NCBI RefSeq assembly: GCF_963678185.1
Contig: NZ_OY782757.1
Coordinates: 1,251,001 to 1,315,000 of the forward strand
Direction: 5' to 3'
From: an uncultured Tolumonas sp.
GTDB taxonomy: Bacteria; Pseudomonadota; Gammaproteobacteria; Enterobacterales; Aeromonadaceae
DNA: 64,000 nt
In this document: piece after piece, positions 8,307 through 21,398 of the stretch
Layout of the letters: the number at the start of each line of letters is the position of its first letter
Position numbering within the stretch: the stretch's first letter is position 1
The notes under the pieces: model-generated
Database searches by the model: none
What the model was told of the DNA's origin: nothing
Seen by the model: the letters and a program-made list of their open reading frames with translations, nothing else
Position numbers and translations under genes: made by a program

Positions 8307-11300
8307 CTACTCAAATATCAGTTCAACGTCTTGCTTGCCCACCTGGGCCCGCAGCTCGTTCAGTAGTTGATCGGTTGGCGTTACCCGCCATTCGGTCCCC
8401 AACGTCAGTTGTCCCTGTGCACCCGACCTGCGATAGCAGATATGCACAGGACACACCCCGGCACGATGGGGCGTTAATATCTCAGGCAGATTACGCATAA
8501 AGCGATCAGCCATTTCAGATTGCGTGACTTTAATCCGCAATCCCCGCGCATGACGACCACGCGCATCTTCAATCTCTAACACTTCGCGGGCCGACATTTT
8601 AATGCCCCCCGCATACTCGTCAAAGCTGATTTGACCGGTTACCACTAAAATCCGGTCTTTTTGCAACAATGACTCATACCGCTCCAACGCTTCACTGAAC
8701 AAAGTAATGTCCAGACGCCCGGAACGATCATCTAATGTCAGTATGCCCATCTTGCTGCCACGCTTGGTCACCATGATACGAGCATTTAACACCAGACCAG
8801 CAGCCACCGCCGGTTTATCACGTTCTGTTGGCTGCAGATCGCATAAACGGCCGGAAGTATAATGCTTTAGCTCTGCCAAGTATTGATTTATTGGATGGCC
8901 CGTTAAATATAAACCGAGAGTTTCACGTTCGCCATCTAACCATTTCTGATCCGACCACTCAGGTACATCAGCAAACGTCGGGGTAGGTAATACGCCATCG
9001 TCTGCAAAAATGTCACCAAACAGATCATTTTGCCCCAACGCTTTATCTTTCGCTTGCTGCTCGGCTGCCTTCATCGCCTCTTCCAGCGACGCCATTAATG
9101 CCGCACGGTGCGGACCTAACCGATCTAGTGCGCCAGCATAGATCAGTTTCTCCATCACACGTTTATTAAGTCGTTTGATATCAACACGGTTACAGAAATC
9201 GAACAGATCTTTAAATGGCCCACCCTCATTACGGGCAGCAATAATCGCTTCAACCGGGCCTTCACCGACACCTTTGACTGCACCAATACCGTAAACCACT
9301 TCACCCCGTTCATTCACGGTAAAACGATATTGCCCAGAATTCACATCAGGCGGGATCAGTTTCAGCCCCATCCGCTGGCATTCATCGACCAAGGTCACGA
9401 TCTTGTCGGTGTTGTCCATATCGGCGGTCATTACTGCCGCCATGAATTCAGCTGGGTAATGCGTCTTCAACCACAATGTTTGGTAGGAAACCAGCGCATA
9501 GGCAGCCGAGTGCGATTTGTTAAATCCGTAGCCGGCGAATTTTTCCACCAGATCGAAGATGTGCATCGCCAACTCGCCATCGACGCCATTACTCATCGCA
9601 CCGGATTCAAAACCAGAACGCTGTTTCGCCATCTCTTCTGGTTTTTTCTTACCCATCGCACGGCGCAACATGTCGGCGCCGCCCAGCGTATAACCAGCGA
9701 GGGTTTGCGCGATCTGCATAACCTGTTCTTGATACAGGATGATGCCGTAAGTCGGCTCCAGAATCGGCTGCAACGACTCATGCTGCCACTGAATATCGGG
9801 GTAGGAAATCGCTTCACGCCCATGTTTACGGTCGATGAAGTTATCCACCATGCCAGACTGCAATGGGCCAGGGCGGAACAACGCTACCAAAGCGATCATG
9901 TCTTCAAAGCAGTCTGGTTGCAGACGTTTGATCAGATCTTTCATACCGCGCGATTCTAACTGGAATACCGCAGTGGTTTCTGAGTTTTTCAGAATTTTGA
10001 AAGACGTTGGATCATCCAGCGGGATCGCCGCAATATCGACCGGCGGTTTCCCCTCTTTCGCCAGACGTGGATTGATCATATCCAGCGCCCATTTGATGAT
10101 AGTCAGCGTACGCAAGCCGAGGAAGTCGAACTTCACCAGCCCCGCATATTCCACATCATTTTTATCAAATTGGGTAACCGGCTGTAAGCCTTGGTCATCA
10201 CAATAGAGCGGAGCAAAGTCAGTAATTTTTGTCGGTGCGATAACCACACCACCGGCATGTTTACCGGCATTACGTGTGACACCTTCCAGCTTACGCGCCA
10301 TATCAATCAGCGCTTTAACTTCCTCATCCTGCTCGTATAACTCAACCAGCTTTGGTTCAGCATCAAATGCTTTCGCCAGTGTCATACCCGGGTCGGGTGG
10401 GATCAGCTTCGATATACGATCGACAAATCCATACGGGTGCCCCAGCACACGCCCCACGTCACGCACTACCGCTTTGGCCGCCATGGTACCGAACGTGATG
10501 ATCTGCGATACCGCTTCACGGCCATACATCTGGGCGACGTGGTCAATTACCTCATCGCGGCGGTCCATACAAAAATCGACGTCGAAGTCCGGCATCGAGA
10601 CACGTTCCGGGTTCAGGAAACGTTCGAACAGCAAATCGAGCGCCAGCGGATCCAAATCAGTAATTTTCAGTGCATACGCAACCAGACTACCCGCCCCCGA
10701 ACCACGCCCCGGCCCGACAGGAATATCGTTATCTTTCGACCACTGGATAAACTCCATAACGATCAAGAAGTAACCAGGAAAGCCCATCTGGTTGATAACT
10801 TTTAGCTCGATATCCAGACGCTCATCGTAAGCGAGGCGTTTTTCTGCTCGTACAGCCGGATCAGGGAAGAGAAACTCCAAGCGATCCTCCATCCCTTCTT
10901 TCGATTTCATGACCAGAAAGTCTTCTGTGGTCATATCGCCCGTTGGAAATTGTGGCAGAAAGTATTCGCCCAACCGGACGGTAACATTACAGCGTTTCGC
11001 GATTTCAACACTGTTGATTAATGCTTCTGGAATATCCTTGAACAGCTCACACATTTCATCTTGTGTGCGCATATATTGCTGATTACTAAACCGTTTTGGA
11101 CGGCGAGCATCATCTAGCGTATAACCGTCATGGATGGCAACACGGATCTCATGCGCGTCAAAATCATCTTTATTCAGGAACACTACATCGTTGGTGGCGA
11201 CAACAGGTAAATCCCGTTGTATCGCTAACTCAACTGCCATGTGCAGATAAGTTTCTTCGTCTAAACGGCCAGTACGGATCAGTTCCAAATAAAAGCGATC

Positions 11301-11789
11301 GGCAAAATGCTGCTGGTAAAACGCCGTACAACGCTCGACCATCGCCTGATTGCCTTTCAGCAAGAATTTACCGATATCCCCCATCCGTCCACCGGATAGC
11401 AAAATAACACCACCAGCGTGTTCCGCTAGCCATGCTTTATCGATAACCGGACGTCCTTGAATATGACCGCGAAGAAAGCCTTTGGAGATCAATTGGATGA
11501 GGTTTTGTTGTCCGGCGTTATCCATCGCCAGACCAACCAAGCGAAACAGTTCATCGCCCAGCTCTTCACTTTGCACCCAGAAGTCGACACCGATAATAGG
11601 CTTAATGCCTTTACCGTGCGCATCACCATAAAAACGCACCAAGCCGCTTTGGTTCATCTGGTCTGTTAACGCCATGGCCACCATTTTATCTTCGGCAACG
11701 CGCGCGACTAATGGCTTGATCTTTTGCAGACCATCCACCATCGAAAAATCAGAATGAATATGAAGATGAACGAAACGCGGTTCGGCCAT
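8307..11789 (-). CDS. dnaE: DNA polymerase III subunit alpha
   Basis: DnaE is the catalytic subunit of the replicative DNA polymerase holoenzyme. At 1160 residues it has the standard length. An N-terminal PHP domain opens with H-L-H-I-H-S-D-F-S. The family C palm follows with catalytic Asp401 and Asp403 in P-D-F-D-V-D-F (numbering identical to E. coli). Then come the beta-binding region and a C-terminal OB-fold/tau-binding region. The ATG at 11789 begins M-A-E-P-R-F-V-H-L, as expected. It lies 12 bp after rnhB and 18 bp before accA on the same strand, consistent with one transcript. Confidence 0.98.
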   Translation of the reverse strand: MAEPRFVHLHIHSDFSMVDGLQKIKPLVARVAEDKMVAMALTDQMNQSGLVRFYGDAHGKGIKPIIGVDFWVQSEELGDELFRLVGLAMDNAGQQNLIQLISKGFLRGHIQGRPVIDKAWLAEHAGGVILLSGGRMGDIGKFLLKGNQAMVERCTAFYQQHFADRFYLELIRTGRLDEETYLHMAVELAIQRDLPVVATNDVVFLNKDDFDAHEIRVAIHDGYTLDDARRPKRFSNQQYMRTQDEMCELFKDIPEALINSVEIAKRCNVTVRLGEYFLPQFPTGDMTTEDFLVMKSKEGMEDRLEFLFPDPAVRAEKRLAYDERLDIELKVINQMGFPGYFLIVMEFIQWSKDNDIPVGPGRGSGAGSLVAYALKITDLDPLALDLLFERFLNPERVSMPDFDVDFCMDRRDEVIDHVAQMYGREAVSQIITFGTMAAKAVVRDVGRVLGHPYGFVDRISKLIPPDPGMTLAKAFDAEPKLVELYEQDEEVKALIDMARKLEGVTRNAGKHAGGVVIAPTKITDFAPLYCDDQGLQPVTQFDKNDVEYAGLVKFDFLGLRTLTIIKWALDMINPRLAKEGKPPVDIAAIPLDDPTSFKILKNSETTAVFQLESRGMKDLIKRLQPDCFEDMIALVALFRPGPLQSGMVDNFIDRKHGREAISYPDIQWQHESLQPILEPTYGIILYQEQVMQIAQTLAGYTLGGADMLRRAMGKKKPEEMAKQRSGFESGAMSNGVDGELAMHIFDLVEKFAGYGFNKSHSAAYALVSYQTLWLKTHYPAEFMAAVMTADMDNTDKIVTLVDECQRMGLKLIPPDVNSGQYRFTVNERGEVVYGIGAVKGVGEGPVEAIIAARNEGGPFKDLFDFCNRVDIKRLNKRVMEKLIYAGALDRLGPHRAALMASLEEAMKAAEQQAKDKALGQNDLFGDIFADDGVLPTPTFADVPEWSDQKWLDGERETLGLYLTGHPINQYLAELKHYTSGRLCDLQPTERDKPAVAAGLVLNARIMVTKRGSKMGILTLDDRSGRLDITLFSEALERYESLLQKDRILVVTGQISFDEYAGGIKMSAREVLEIEDARGRHARGLRIKVTQSEMADRFMRNLPEILTPHRAGVCPVHICYRRSGAQGQLTLGTEWRVTPTDQLLNELRAQVGKQDVELIFE

Positions 11790-11801
11790 GATGTTTCCTG
11801 T

Positions 11802-12395
11802 TTAGACGAGGCCTAAAGCCAGTTTAACCGGTTTAAAACTACGACGATGTACGGATAATGCGCCATGCTCAGCCAAGGCAGCCAAATGCTGCGCCGTAGG
11901 ATAACCTTTATGCTGAGCGAAACCGTATTGCGGATATTGCAGATCTAATTCTGCCATTTCTCGGTCACGCGTTACTTTCGCTAAGATAGAGGCAGCACTG
12001 ATTTCTGCGACCAGACTATCGCCTTTCACCACGGCTTGCGAAGGCATCATCAGTGCAGGACAACGATTACCATCAATCAGCACAAATTCAGGTTGGATAT
12101 GTAATCCAACTACAGCACGCTGCATGGCCTTCATTGTGGCCTGCAAAATATTGAACTCATCAATTTCTGCAGCAGAACAACGACCAATAGCAAACGCCAA
12201 AGCATTTTCACGGATAATATCAAACAATGCTTCGCGTTTTTTTTCCGATAATTTTTTGGAATCGTTAAGACCAGAGATAGGTCGTGCTGGGTCAAGGATC
12301 ACGGCCGCGGTGACGACATCCCCGACCAGCGGACCACGACCAACTTCATCCACACCGGCAATTAACTGGTATGGAGGGTAGTTAAATGTGCTCAT
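11802..12395 (-). CDS. rnhB: Ribonuclease HII
   Basis: RNase HII cuts the RNA strand of RNA-DNA hybrids and starts removal of single ribonucleotides misincorporated into DNA. The 197-residue protein has the family motif [10 protein letters not shown] with the catalytic Asp-Glu pair, plus the conserved V-L-I-D-G-N and [11 protein letters not shown] segments that carry the remaining acidic residues. Its ATG overlaps the stop of lpxB by 4 bp (ATGA), so it is probably translationally coupled. The lpxB-rnhB-dnaE order is the common gammaproteobacterial one. Confidence 0.97.
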   Translation of the reverse strand: MSTFNYPPYQLIAGVDEVGRGPLVGDVVTAAVILDPARPISGLNDSKKLSEKKREALFDIIRENALAFAIGRCSAAEIDEFNILQATMKAMQRAVVGLHIQPEFVLIDGNRCPALMMPSQAVVKGDSLVAEISAASILAKVTRDREMAELDLQYPQYGFAQHKGYPTAQHLAALAEHGALSVHRRSFKPVKLALGLV

Positions 12396-13573
12396 ATACG
12401 CCCTTGTAATACGTCGAGAACAGCTTGTGCCGCTTGTTTATCCGCATCACAGCGGATCAATTCGTGCAAATGGGTAAATTCATTTAGTAATGCCTGATTA
12501 TTTTGTTGCAGATAACCGCTAACTGCTGCGGCTAATTTATCCGGCGTACAATCAGGTTGGATCAGTTCAGGCACTAATTTTCGGCCCGCTAATAAATTAG
12601 GTAACGAAAAGGTGCGGATTTTTACTAATTTTTCACCAATCCAAAACGTCAATGGTTTTACTTTATACGCGACCACCATCGGACGCTTCACCAGCATTGC
12701 TTCTAGTGTTGCAGTGCCCGATGCCAGCAAAATAACATCCGCCGATGTCATGACTTGTCTGGCTTGGCCATCCACTAGCGTCATCGGTAATTCAGGTGCG
12801 ATTTGCTGTTTAATGCTTTCAAATTGCTGGCGACGCCGCGCATTCACCAATGGCACCACAAATTGCAAGGTTGGATATTGCGCACGCAATAACTGACATG
12901 CTTGTAAAAATGGTGGCGCCAGCATTTCGACTTCACCGCTGCGACTACCCGGCAATACCGCCAATACGGGGGCATCAAGCTTCAACGCCAGCAGTTCTCT
13001 TGCCGGCGCAGCGGGTGACGTCAGTGGGATGGCATCCGCCATGGTATGACCAACAAACCGACATGGTGCGTTATGTTGATCATAAAATGCTTTTTCAAAC
13101 GGCAGAAATGCCAACACCATATCTGTCGCCGCTTTGATCTTGTGGATCCGGCTCTGTCGCCATGCCCAGACTGATGGGCTAACGTAATGGATGGTTTTGA
13201 TACCAGCTTGTTTGAGCTTAAGTTCGACGCCAATATTAAAATCGGGAGCATCCACACCAATAAAAATATCCGGTGGGTTTTCTTTAAAATAACGAATGAT
13301 TTGCCGACGAACCTGCAGTAAGCGCGGCAAGCGGCCCAGTACTTCCACCAGCCCCATCACCGAAAGCTCTTCCATCTCGAACAAGGTCTCGATACCCAGT
13401 TCCTGCATACGCGGACCAGCAATACCGACAAATTCACAATCAGGATGGAGTTGTTTGAGTTGACGCATCAGACCCGCAGCAAGAATATCGCCGGAAACTT
13501 CTCCGGCGATAATACCTATACGCAGCGGCCGCTTGATAGCGGATAGATCAAGGGCGAATGATGCCACGCTCAT
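12392..13573 (-). CDS. lpxB: Lipid-A-disaccharide synthase
   Basis: LpxB is a peripheral inner-membrane glycosyltransferase that joins UDP-2,3-diacylglucosamine and lipid X into the lipid A disaccharide. The 393 residues include the N-terminal G-E-V-S-G-D segment, the long conserved [12 protein letters not shown] stretch and the nucleotide-binding region with [10 protein letters not shown]. It starts inside the 3' end of lpxA (26-bp overlap) and ends overlapping rnhB by 4 bp, so the lpxA-lpxB-rnhB reading frames are tightly packed. Confidence 0.97.
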   Translation of the reverse strand: MSVASFALDLSAIKRPLRIGIIAGEVSGDILAAGLMRQLKQLHPDCEFVGIAGPRMQELGIETLFEMEELSVMGLVEVLGRLPRLLQVRRQIIRYFKENPPDIFIGVDAPDFNIGVELKLKQAGIKTIHYVSPSVWAWRQSRIHKIKAATDMVLAFLPFEKAFYDQHNAPCRFVGHTMADAIPLTSPAAPARELLALKLDAPVLAVLPGSRSGEVEMLAPPFLQACQLLRAQYPTLQFVVPLVNARRRQQFESIKQQIAPELPMTLVDGQARQVMTSADVILLASGTATLEAMLVKRPMVVAYKVKPLTFWIGEKLVKIRTFSLPNLLAGRKLVPELIQPDCTPDKLAAAVSGYLQQNNQALLNEFTHLHELIRCDADKQAAQAVLDVLQGRI

Positions 13574-14339
13574 TCTTTTTCAGGAATTCAACAAAAGGAG
13601 CCACAGCCGGTTCGTCTTGAGCCATAGCTTCCAGCACAGGCATAACTTCATCCAGTGTTTTACCACTACGATACAGCTCTTTGTATGCCCGTTTTACCGC
13701 AGAAATCGCTTCTGCAGAGAAACCACGACGGCGCAACCCTTCGCTGTTGATACCAAATGGGGTTGCATAATGGCCTGCAGCCATGACATACGGAGGTACA
13801 TCTTTGTTCAGAGCCGCCATACCCGCAATGAACGCATGAGAACCCACACGGCCAAATTGATGAATAGCTGCTAAACCACCAAAGATCACCCAATCACCAA
13901 TGTGAACGTGACCCGCCAAAGTGGCGTTATTGGCAAAGATACAGTCATCGCCGATCATACAATCGTGCGCAACGTGCACGTTCACCATGAACAAGTTACG
14001 ACTGCCGACTTTGGTCAAGCATTGATCCTGCACTGTGCCACGATGGAATGTGCAGTGTTCTCGGATCACGTTAGCATCGCCAATTTCCAGAAAAGTGCGC
14101 TCACCGGCGTATTTCTTGTCCTGGCAATCTTCACCAATGGATGCAAACTGGTAAATCTTATTATTACGGCCAATTTTAGTTGGCCCTTTAATGACCACAT
14201 GAGAACCAACCCATGTGCCTTCGCCGATCTCAACTTCATCGTCAACACAAGTGAAGGCACCAATTTCTACATTGGCACCAATGACTGCGTTGGGATGAAT
14301 AATCGCTGAAGTATGAATTTTAGCGCTAGGATCGATCAC
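13548..14339 (-). CDS. lpxA: Acyl-ACP--UDP-N-acetylglucosamine O-acyltransferase
   Basis: LpxA catalyses the first step of lipid A synthesis, moving a 3-hydroxyacyl chain from ACP to UDP-GlcNAc. It is a left-handed beta-helix protein built of hexapeptide repeats. I chose the GTG at 14337-14339 (V-I-D-P-S-A-K-I-H), giving 263 residues and placing the catalytic histidine at residue 125, exactly as in E. coli. The open frame extends upstream to 14396, but that start would overlap fabZ by 47 bp and add 19 residues absent from the family. With the GTG start the gap to fabZ is 10 bp. The C-terminal helical acyl-carrier-protein binding region is present. Confidence 0.96.
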   Translation of the reverse strand: MIDPSAKIHTSAIIHPNAVIGANVEIGAFTCVDDEVEIGEGTWVGSHVVIKGPTKIGRNNKIYQFASIGEDCQDKKYAGERTFLEIGDANVIREHCTFHRGTVQDQCLTKVGSRNLFMVNVHVAHDCMIGDDCIFANNATLAGHVHIGDWVIFGGLAAIHQFGRVGSHAFIAGMAALNKDVPPYVMAAGHYATPFGINSEGLRRRGFSAEAISAVKRAYKELYRSGKTLDEVMPVLEAMAQDEPAVAPFVEFLKKNERGIIRP

Positions 14340-14349
14340 AGGTCTTCTC

Positions 14350-14805
14350 TCAACGTTTGGCGCACATGAGTTCTGCTGAACAAACGACCTCACCATCTAC
14401 AGTAGCCACACCTGTAAATTTGGCAATACCACGGCGTTCTTTCAGGTATTCAACATCCAGTACCAATTGATCTCCTGGTACAACCGGACGTTTGAAACGT
14501 GCATTATCAATCGATGCAAAATAATACAATTCGCCCGGGTTAGGTTTACCGACCATACGGAAAGCCAGAATACCGGTAGCCTGAGCCATCGCTTCCAGAA
14601 TCAAAACGCCTGGGAATACCGGCTTTTCCGGAAAGTGTCCTTGAAAAAATGGTTCATTAAATGAAACATTTTTAATTGCTCGTAATACTTTGCGCTCTTC
14701 TGACATTTCATAATGAACGACACGATCCACCATCAAAAAAGGGTAACGGTGAGGCAGCAGCTGTAAAATATCTTGAATATCAAGCTGATTGAGTTCGTTG
14801 TTCAA
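14350..14805 (-). CDS. fabZ: 3-hydroxyacyl-[acyl-carrier-protein] dehydratase FabZ
   Basis: FabZ dehydrates 3-hydroxyacyl-ACP to trans-2-enoyl-ACP in fatty acid elongation and so competes with LpxA for the same substrate. The 151-residue protein has a single hot-dog fold with the active-site histidine in Q-G-H-F-P and the active-site glutamate in L-I-L-E-A-M-A-Q. The conserved [11 protein letters not shown] lies near the N-terminus. It sits 12 bp after lpxD and 10 bp before the lpxA start chosen here. Confidence 0.98.
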   Translation of the reverse strand: MNNELNQLDIQDILQLLPHRYPFLMVDRVVHYEMSEERKVLRAIKNVSFNEPFFQGHFPEKPVFPGVLILEAMAQATGILAFRMVGKPNPGELYYFASIDNARFKRPVVPGDQLVLDVEYLKERRGIAKFTGVATVDGEVVCSAELMCAKR

Positions 14806-14817
14806 ACCAGGATCCTT

Positions 14818-15846
14818 TTACTTTTGTTCTTGCTTAGCGAGCAATTTTTCAATATTGGACAGACGCTTATGCATATCATCGATATGTAATGTACGCGCTG
14901 CGGTTTTTCGCCATTCTTTATTGGATTGAGCAGGTATGCCGGAAGAGTATAACCCAGGCTCCGTAATAGAGCGCATGACCATGGCCATACCAGTGACCGT
15001 AACCTGATCACAAATTTCAATATGACCATTAAAGACGGAAGCTCCGCCTATGATACAATATTTGCCTATCTTGGTACTACCGGCAAATGTAGCTGCACCC
15101 GCAATAGCTGTGCCGTAACCAATTTCAACGTTATGCGCAATCTGGCATAAGTTGTCGATAATTACATTATCGGCAATTCGAGTATTATCAATAGCACCAC
15201 GATCGATACAAGTATTGGCGCCAATTTCGACCCGATTACCAATAATTACGCCACCTAACTGTGGGATCTTGATCCATTCGCCACGTTCATTCGCGTAACC
15301 AAAACCATCAGCCCCAATCACGGTACCAGACTGGATAAGGCAATCACTGCCAATCTGCACATTGTGATAGATAGTAACATTGGCCCATAACTTAGTTTTA
15401 GAACCTAACTTACTGTTTTGACCGACAAAACAACCCGCACCAATAATAACGCCATCACCAAGAACAACACCGGACTCAATAACTGCCTTGGCACCAATCG
15501 CAACATTAGTCCCTAACACAACATCGTCAGCAATAACTGCTGTCGAATGTATGCTCACAGCTGGAGCTGGTGTAGTGTCCAATAACTGAGCTACACGGGC
15601 AAAACCAATGTAAGGATCTTTCACTACCAATGCATTAGTTTGACATGCAGCTAAATCAGCTTCTCGAAGCAAAACAGCACTGGCTTGAGTCACTGACAGA
15701 TGTTTTTGATATTTACTGTCAGATAAAAAACTGATCTCTCCAGTCTGTGCAGTTTCCAGATTCGCTATACGCTGGATTACCACGTTGGCATCGCCATGCA
15801 GTTCCGCACCCAAATGCTGAGCGAGTTGTTCCAGGGTGATGGTCAT
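14818..15846 (-). CDS. lpxD: UDP-3-O-(3-hydroxyacyl)glucosamine N-acyltransferase
   Basis: LpxD adds the N-linked acyl chain in the third step of lipid A synthesis. The 342-residue product has an N-terminal uridine-binding domain (about 1-100), a long left-handed beta-helix of hexapeptide repeats (about 100-300) containing the conserved Q-I-A-H-N-V-E-I-G segment with the catalytic histidine, and a C-terminal helix. It lies 5 bp downstream of the skp gene and belongs to the lpxD-fabZ-lpxA-lpxB run. Confidence 0.97.
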   Translation of the reverse strand: MTITLEQLAQHLGAELHGDANVVIQRIANLETAQTGEISFLSDSKYQKHLSVTQASAVLLREADLAACQTNALVVKDPYIGFARVAQLLDTTPAPAVSIHSTAVIADDVVLGTNVAIGAKAVIESGVVLGDGVIIGAGCFVGQNSKLGSKTKLWANVTIYHNVQIGSDCLIQSGTVIGADGFGYANERGEWIKIPQLGGVIIGNRVEIGANTCIDRGAIDNTRIADNVIIDNLCQIAHNVEIGYGTAIAGAATFAGSTKIGKYCIIGGASVFNGHIEICDQVTVTGMAMVMRSITEPGLYSSGIPAQSNKEWRKTAARTLHIDDMHKRLSNIEKLLAKQEQK

Positions 15847-15851
15847 ATTAC

Positions 15852-16370
15852 TTAGTTGCCTTTACTAACTTGTTGGATCACTTTAGCTGAAATGTCATTT
15901 TTATCATTGGTATATACTACAGCCTGACGATTCAGCACCATATCATAGCCATCTGATTTAGCGATAGATTCAACGCTGGTCTGAATTTTTTCGAAGACTT
16001 TTTGTTGTTCTTCATTAAAACGACGACGTTGATCTTCCTGTAATGCTTGGCCTTTCAGATTAAAGTCGGCCTGCAATTCAGCCAGTTTACGTTGTGATTT
16101 AGTGCGTTCATCAGCGCTCATGAATGATTCATTTTTTTTCAGCTTAGCCGATAGTGCCTGACCATCGCTTTCCATACGTTGCATGTCACGTACGCGAGAA
16201 TCAAATTCACTTTTCAGTTTGCTTTCAATCGCCTTACGTTGCGGAATCTCACGTAAAACCTTGCCAATATCTACTACAGCAATATTTGCATCAGCAGCCT
16301 GAACTGATGCCGCAGAACCCAAAGACAGCATAGCGATAGATAAAGCAGCAACACGCATCATGGTTTTCAC
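15852..16370 (-). CDS. skp: Periplasmic OmpH/Skp-family chaperone
   Basis: Skp is a trimeric jellyfish-shaped periplasmic chaperone that holds unfolded outer membrane proteins on their way to the BAM complex. The 172-residue precursor has a signal peptide with probable cleavage at S-V-Q-A/A-D near residue 25, followed by a coiled-coil-rich domain with many charged residues. The start is a GTG (16368-16370), preceded by GGGAG at 8-9 bp. The internal Met-Met three codons later is too far from that site. It is placed between bamA and lpxD, as in most gammaproteobacteria. Confidence 0.95.
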   Translation of the reverse strand: MKTMMRVAALSIAMLSLGSAASVQAADANIAVVDIGKVLREIPQRKAIESKLKSEFDSRVRDMQRMESDGQALSAKLKKNESFMSADERTKSQRKLAELQADFNLKGQALQEDQRRRFNEEQQKVFEKIQTSVESIAKSDGYDMVLNRQAVVYTNDKNDISAKVIQQVSKGN

Positions 16371-16394
16371 TTATATAACTCCCTTTTGACGCAA

Positions 16395-18818
16395 TTAGAA
16401 TGTGCGTCCGATATTAAAGTTAAAGACTTCAGTTTTGTCGCCCGGCATTTTCTTCACCGGTTTGGCAAACGAGAACACCAGTGGCCCCATTGGAGACAAC
16501 CACTGTAATGACATACCTACAGACATGCGAAGATTTGATGGGCTAGAGTAGTCGTAATAACGATCGCAAGCATAACCACAGGTATAAATACTGTCATTGA
16601 ACGTTGTATCCCACACAGTACCAACGTCGTAGAATACGGTAGTTCGCAATTGATTTCGATATGTGTCACTGATGAATGGTGTAGGTACAATCAACTCCGC
16701 CGAGGCAACAGCAATCGCATTACCACCAATAGACTTATCTTCCGGATAAACAACCGAACCACTCACGATAGTACGGTCTAACTGAATGCCTCTTGGCCCA
16801 ACAGAATTAGACTGGAAGCCGCGCATCCATTGACTACCACCGGCATAATAATTTTCAAAGAATGGCAGAACCTGGTTGTAACCATTCTTCTGGCCATAAC
16901 CATTACCGTAGGCAGTTTTGAACCGGCCAGAAATAACCCACTGATGATCACGATCAAACGGATAATAATGTGCATCTTCAAAGCTGACTTTATAAAATTG
17001 CAAGTCAGAACCAGGTACAGTGATCTTACCTGAGGTTTGTTGGCGGTTACCCTGTGTCGGGAACATACCTTTATCTAAGTTATTACGCGTCCAAGTCAGT
17101 GACACATCATAATCATTGAATATGGCATGACCATCTTCGGTTACATCAATCGAATTGATAAACCAGAATTTATTGATTTGCGCATAGTTGGTTGTTTGGG
17201 ACAGTTTGTTATGTTCATAACCTAGCCCATACTCAAGACTGTTCAGCTCATCCAGTGGATAACCTAACGTCGCTTTAGTACCAACAGTTTCATTATCATA
17301 ATCAACCAGATTCGCATCACCGGCCGTAAACTTGTTGTAATACACTTTACCGCCCAGGCTGACACCATCTACGGTGAAATAAGGGTCGGTAAAACTCAGC
17401 TCAACGTTCTTGCTGTATTTATTGGTTTCAAAGTTAATCGCACCTTTATTACCAGAACCAAAGAAGTTGTCCTGTGAAATACCAGCTTGGAAGCTAACAC
17501 CGGATTCAGTGCCATAACCGACACCACCGTTGATTGAACCAACTGAACGTTCTTTGACTTCTACATCAAGGTCAGCTTGATCTTCATGCCCAGGAATACG
17601 ATGTGGTTGAATATCAACTTTTTCAAAATAGCCCAGTTTTTCTAAACGAGATTTTGAACTTTCAATTTTATCGCCAGATAACCAGGTCCCTTCCATTTGG
17701 CGCAGTTCACGGCGTAATACTTCATCTTTGGTGACTTGGTTACCTGTAATGTTGATCCGACGTACATAAACGCGAGGGCCTGGTTCCACATTGATGTTCA
17801 GGTCAACTTGTTTAGTTTCATCGTTCATCGTTGGATAAGTGTTCACTTTCGGATAGGCATAACCAAAACGACCGAGATATTTAGACAAAACCTCTTCGGT
17901 ATGCGTCACGTCTGCAGCAGAGTACATAGCCCCTTTTTCCAACGGAATCAGCGCACGCATTTCACCACTATGACCTTCAAGATTACCTTTCAGATCAATA
18001 TTGTTAACTGTGTATTGTTCACCTTCATGAATATTCAACGTAACGTACAAACCCTTACGGTCTGGCGTCATTGAGACTTGCGTTGAATTCACTTTGAATC
18101 GGGCATAACCGCGGTTCATATAAAAAGAACGCAGTGTTTCGATGTCAGCTTCCAGTTTCTGCTTCTGATATTTCTGATCAGCCATGAAGTTCCACCATGG
18201 CACATCATCACGCAGAGACAGCTGAGCAATCAGTTTTTCTTCTGGGAATTTGGTATTACCAACAATGTTGATCTGCTGGATCTTAGCAGATACACCTTCG
18301 ATAAATTTGAATTTCAGATTGACACGGTTACGTGGTAACGGTGTCGCAATAGCCTGTACTTTAGCGGAGTATTTACCCACGCCATAATAGAAATCTTCCA
18401 AAGATTTTTCGAGTGAGCGAAGCATAGTTCGATCTAAGGCATCGCCAACACGAACACCACTGGACTCCAGTGTTTGTTTCAACTGGTCTTCTTTAATGTC
18501 TTTGTTGCCGTCAAACTCTATCTGACTAATTGTTGGACGTTCTTTAACTTGTACGACCAAAACATCACCATCACGTGACATTTTAATATCGTCAAAATTA
18601 CCTGTCGAATAGAGTCGTTTAACCGCATTTGCACTGGAATTACTATCCAGTTTATCGCCAACACGAATAGGTAAGTTCAATAATGCAGCACCCAACGTGA
18701 CACGCTGCAATCCTTCGATACGGATATCTTTTACCGTAAAGGCATCAGCCGCCTGAGCCTGACCAATTACACTGCATGCCAACAGGCATGATGCAGCCAA
18801 AACTTTATTTACCGCCAT
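16395..18818 (-). CDS. bamA: Outer membrane protein assembly factor BamA
   Basis: BamA is the essential Omp85-family core of the machinery that inserts beta-barrel proteins into the outer membrane. The 807-residue precursor has a signal peptide (cleavage near G-Q-A-Q-A/A-D, residue 24), five POTRA repeats over about 25-425, and a 16-stranded barrel from about 430 to the end. The conserved L6 loop motif appears as W-M-R-G-F (V-R-G-F in most members), keeping the essential arginine. The C-terminus ends in a beta-signal-like F-N-I-G-R-T-F with terminal Phe. It lies 24 bp upstream of skp and 26 bp downstream of rseP. Confidence 0.98.
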   Translation of the reverse strand: MAVNKVLAASCLLACSVIGQAQAADAFTVKDIRIEGLQRVTLGAALLNLPIRVGDKLDSNSSANAVKRLYSTGNFDDIKMSRDGDVLVVQVKERPTISQIEFDGNKDIKEDQLKQTLESSGVRVGDALDRTMLRSLEKSLEDFYYGVGKYSAKVQAIATPLPRNRVNLKFKFIEGVSAKIQQINIVGNTKFPEEKLIAQLSLRDDVPWWNFMADQKYQKQKLEADIETLRSFYMNRGYARFKVNSTQVSMTPDRKGLYVTLNIHEGEQYTVNNIDLKGNLEGHSGEMRALIPLEKGAMYSAADVTHTEEVLSKYLGRFGYAYPKVNTYPTMNDETKQVDLNINVEPGPRVYVRRINITGNQVTKDEVLRRELRQMEGTWLSGDKIESSKSRLEKLGYFEKVDIQPHRIPGHEDQADLDVEVKERSVGSINGGVGYGTESGVSFQAGISQDNFFGSGNKGAINFETNKYSKNVELSFTDPYFTVDGVSLGGKVYYNKFTAGDANLVDYDNETVGTKATLGYPLDELNSLEYGLGYEHNKLSQTTNYAQINKFWFINSIDVTEDGHAIFNDYDVSLTWTRNNLDKGMFPTQGNRQQTSGKITVPGSDLQFYKVSFEDAHYYPFDRDHQWVISGRFKTAYGNGYGQKNGYNQVLPFFENYYAGGSQWMRGFQSNSVGPRGIQLDRTIVSGSVVYPEDKSIGGNAIAVASAELIVPTPFISDTYRNQLRTTVFYDVGTVWDTTFNDSIYTCGYACDRYYDYSSPSNLRMSVGMSLQWLSPMGPLVFSFAKPVKKMPGDKTEVFNFNIGRTF

Positions 18819-18844
18819 GTTGTATTGAGATCCTTGTCTATCCG

Positions 18845-20194
18845 TTAAAAACGGGTGAAATCATTGAACAACGCAATAGCCATCAAACACATCAATACGG
18901 CTGCGCCAATCCGATAGGCAATATCCTGAACCTTCGCAGGAACTGGGCGACGTAATAGTGCTTCAATACCGAAAAACAGTAAATGACCACCATCCAGTAC
19001 CGGCAAAGGTAATAAATTCATGATACCAAGGTTAACACTGATTAGTCCCAGAAAACCCAGGAAATAAACTAAACCAAACCCCGCACTGTCCCCAGCCCCT
19101 TTTGCTATCGCAATCGGACCGCTCAAATTATCGACCGAAATTGCCCCGGTAATTAATTTTGCAACCACATCCAACGTCAGCTTGGTAACTTCAGCCATAC
19201 GTTTTATGGCATGTGGAATGGCATCTACCGGACCATACCGAACTTCTGTCAGATATTTTTCCGGCAGCGGCTTAACCACAGGCATTAATCCGGCAAATCC
19301 GATGACTTGCGTTTTGGTTTCTTTGCGATCGGGCGTTAATGTAACAGATATCGTTTGGCTATCACGTGATACCTGCAGCTGTAATGAAATTTCCGGTGAT
19401 TGTTGAATAGTTCGGGCAAAACTCTGCCAGTCAGTAATGGTTTGTTGATTAACCGAGACTATTTTATCGCCAACCTTCAGACCGGCTTTTTCTCCTGCAC
19501 CATTTGGCGTAAGTTTAGCCAGCTCAAGCTGAACTTCGGGAGATAGCGGGCTGAAACCTAATTTTTTAAAGGGTAATGGTTCATCAGGACTTAATTTCCA
19601 ATCACCCAATGGTAAACGGATTTGTTGTTGAAGCCCTGCGTCTGATTCAACTAAAAGATTTACATCCTGCTGACCAACCGCACTGACAAAACCATAACTG
19701 GCACCTTCCCAGTCGGTTACAGTTTGTTCATTGATCCGTACAATCTGCATCCCTGAGCGCAAACCAGCCTGATAGGCAATTGATGAGGGAGTAACCTCAC
19801 CAATCACCGGCTTAACACTTGGCGCGCCAATTAGAAAAACCAACCAAAATGCCACCACGGCAAACACAAAGTTAGCCAATGGCCCCGCCGCTACAATTGC
19901 AGCACGTTTGGCGATTGACTGGTTATTAAAAGCTTGTGATTTAAGTTCTGCCGGAACAGCTTCTACGCGTTCATCCAGCATTTTGACGTAACCACCCAAT
20001 GGGATCAGAGATAAAGAATATTCTGTTCCATCTTTCCCGGTTTTATTCCATAGAACTTTGCCAAATCCAAGGGAAAAACGCAGTACTTTTACACCACAAC
20101 GGCGGGCTACCCAAAAATGACCCCATTCATGGACAGCAATCAGAATAATTAATGCGATCAGAAATGATGCTAAATTCCATAATCCAGTACTCAT
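18845..20194 (-). CDS. rseP: Site-2 intramembrane zinc protease RseP
   Basis: RseP cuts the RseA-type anti-sigma factor inside the inner membrane in the sigma-E envelope stress cascade and clears remnant signal peptides. The 449-residue protein has the zinc motif H22-E23-W-G-H26 in the first membrane helix, two periplasmic PDZ domains (about 125-210 and 215-305), and the C-terminal metal-ligand motif [12 protein letters not shown]. Numbering of the motif equals E. coli RseP. The ATG overlaps the dxr stop by 4 bp. Confidence 0.97.
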   Translation of the reverse strand: MSTGLWNLASFLIALIILIAVHEWGHFWVARRCGVKVLRFSLGFGKVLWNKTGKDGTEYSLSLIPLGGYVKMLDERVEAVPAELKSQAFNNQSIAKRAAIVAAGPLANFVFAVVAFWLVFLIGAPSVKPVIGEVTPSSIAYQAGLRSGMQIVRINEQTVTDWEGASYGFVSAVGQQDVNLLVESDAGLQQQIRLPLGDWKLSPDEPLPFKKLGFSPLSPEVQLELAKLTPNGAGEKAGLKVGDKIVSVNQQTITDWQSFARTIQQSPEISLQLQVSRDSQTISVTLTPDRKETKTQVIGFAGLMPVVKPLPEKYLTEVRYGPVDAIPHAIKRMAEVTKLTLDVVAKLITGAISVDNLSGPIAIAKGAGDSAGFGLVYFLGFLGLISVNLGIMNLLPLPVLDGGHLLFFGIEALLRRPVPAKVQDIAYRIGAAVLMCLMAIALFNDFTRF

Positions 20195-21387
20195 GCTACT
20201 AATTTTCCTATTTGCTGATGGGCAGCTTGTCTGGCTTCGGAATCAATAATCAAAATGGCATCTAAGTCATTAACATGGTCATATTTTAAATTTGAAAGCA
20301 CATCAGCAACGACGCGATAAATATCAGTAAAACCAATATTACCGCCAAGAAATGCATCTACCGCAATTTCATTTGCAGCATTCAGTGCTGTTGTTGCGCC
20401 CTGCCCAGCCCAACAAGCTTCAATGGCTAATTTAAGACAGGGATAACGGGTGAAATCAACAGGCAAAAAAGAAAGTTCACCAATACGGGAGAAATCCAGC
20501 GCGCCAACACCGGAAGCAACGCGCTCAGGAAAACCCAGTGCATGCGCAATCGGCGTTCGCATATCGGGTTGCCCCATTTGTGCGAGCACCGAACCATCAC
20601 GGTATTGCACCATTGAATGAATAACAGACTGCGGATGAATGATGACCTGAATTTGCTCTGGTGCCGCATTAAACAACCATTTGGCTTCAATAAACTCCAG
20701 CCCTTTATTCATCATGGTTGCAGAATCGACAGATATTTTACGCCCCATTGACCAATTTGGATGTGTAACAGCTTGTTCTGGAGTAACAGAACTCATTTCA
20801 TCCAGCGGGGTATAACGGAATGGGCCACCGGAACCGGTTAAAAGAATTTTATCAACACCGGCAGCCTGTAAATCACAACGACCTAATGTTGATTGCGCAT
20901 CTTTAGGTAAACATTGGAAAATTGCATTATGTTCGCTATCGACAGGCAATATATGCGCACCATAACGTTGTGCTGCATCCATAAAGAGGCGACCTGACAT
21001 GACCAAGGCCTCTTTATTGGCCAGCAAGACCGTCTTTCCTTGTTCGATAGCAGCCATAGCGGGCAACAAACCCGCAGCGCCAACAATGGCAGCCATAACA
21101 ATATCAACGGATGAATGTGCTGCAACTTGGCACAATGCATCAGTGCCCGACAATACCTCTATGCTCAACCGGTGAGAAGCTAAAGCGTTTCTCAATAACA
21201 AAGCTGACGCTTCATCGGCCATGACCGCAAAAGACGGACGAAACTCCAGACAATCAGACACCATCTGTATGACATCTTTATTAGCTGTTAATGCAGTTAC
21301 GGCAAATCGTTCAGGATGTCGGCGTACGATATCCAGCGTACTGCGACCTATCGACCCAGTAGATCCGAGGATGGTCAAATACTGCAT
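20191..21387 (-). CDS. dxr: 1-deoxy-D-xylulose 5-phosphate reductoisomerase
   Basis: Dxr (IspC) converts 1-deoxy-D-xylulose 5-phosphate into 2-C-methylerythritol 4-phosphate with NADPH in the non-mevalonate isoprenoid pathway. The 398 residues start with the NADPH-binding motif G-S-T-G-S-I-G. They also include the metal and substrate loop [11 protein letters not shown] and the flexible loop [16 protein letters not shown]. Its product ultimately feeds undecaprenyl-phosphate synthesis by the nearby uppS. The gene is between cdsA and rseP; E. coli has dxr between frr and uppS. Confidence 0.98.
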   Translation of the reverse strand: MQYLTILGSTGSIGRSTLDIVRRHPERFAVTALTANKDVIQMVSDCLEFRPSFAVMADEASALLLRNALASHRLSIEVLSGTDALCQVAAHSSVDIVMAAIVGAAGLLPAMAAIEQGKTVLLANKEALVMSGRLFMDAAQRYGAHILPVDSEHNAIFQCLPKDAQSTLGRCDLQAAGVDKILLTGSGGPFRYTPLDEMSSVTPEQAVTHPNWSMGRKISVDSATMMNKGLEFIEAKWLFNAAPEQIQVIIHPQSVIHSMVQYRDGSVLAQMGQPDMRTPIAHALGFPERVASGVGALDFSRIGELSFLPVDFTRYPCLKLAIEACWAGQGATTALNAANEIAVDAFLGGNIGFTDIYRVVADVLSNLKYDHVNDLDAILIIDSEARQAAHQQIGKLVA

Positions 21388-21398
21388 GGTTATAACCC

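Noticed and set aside
9330-9959. Open frame of 209 codons opposite dnaE
   Set aside because: Fully antisense to conserved dnaE sequence, composition is shadow-like, and no domain is recognisable.
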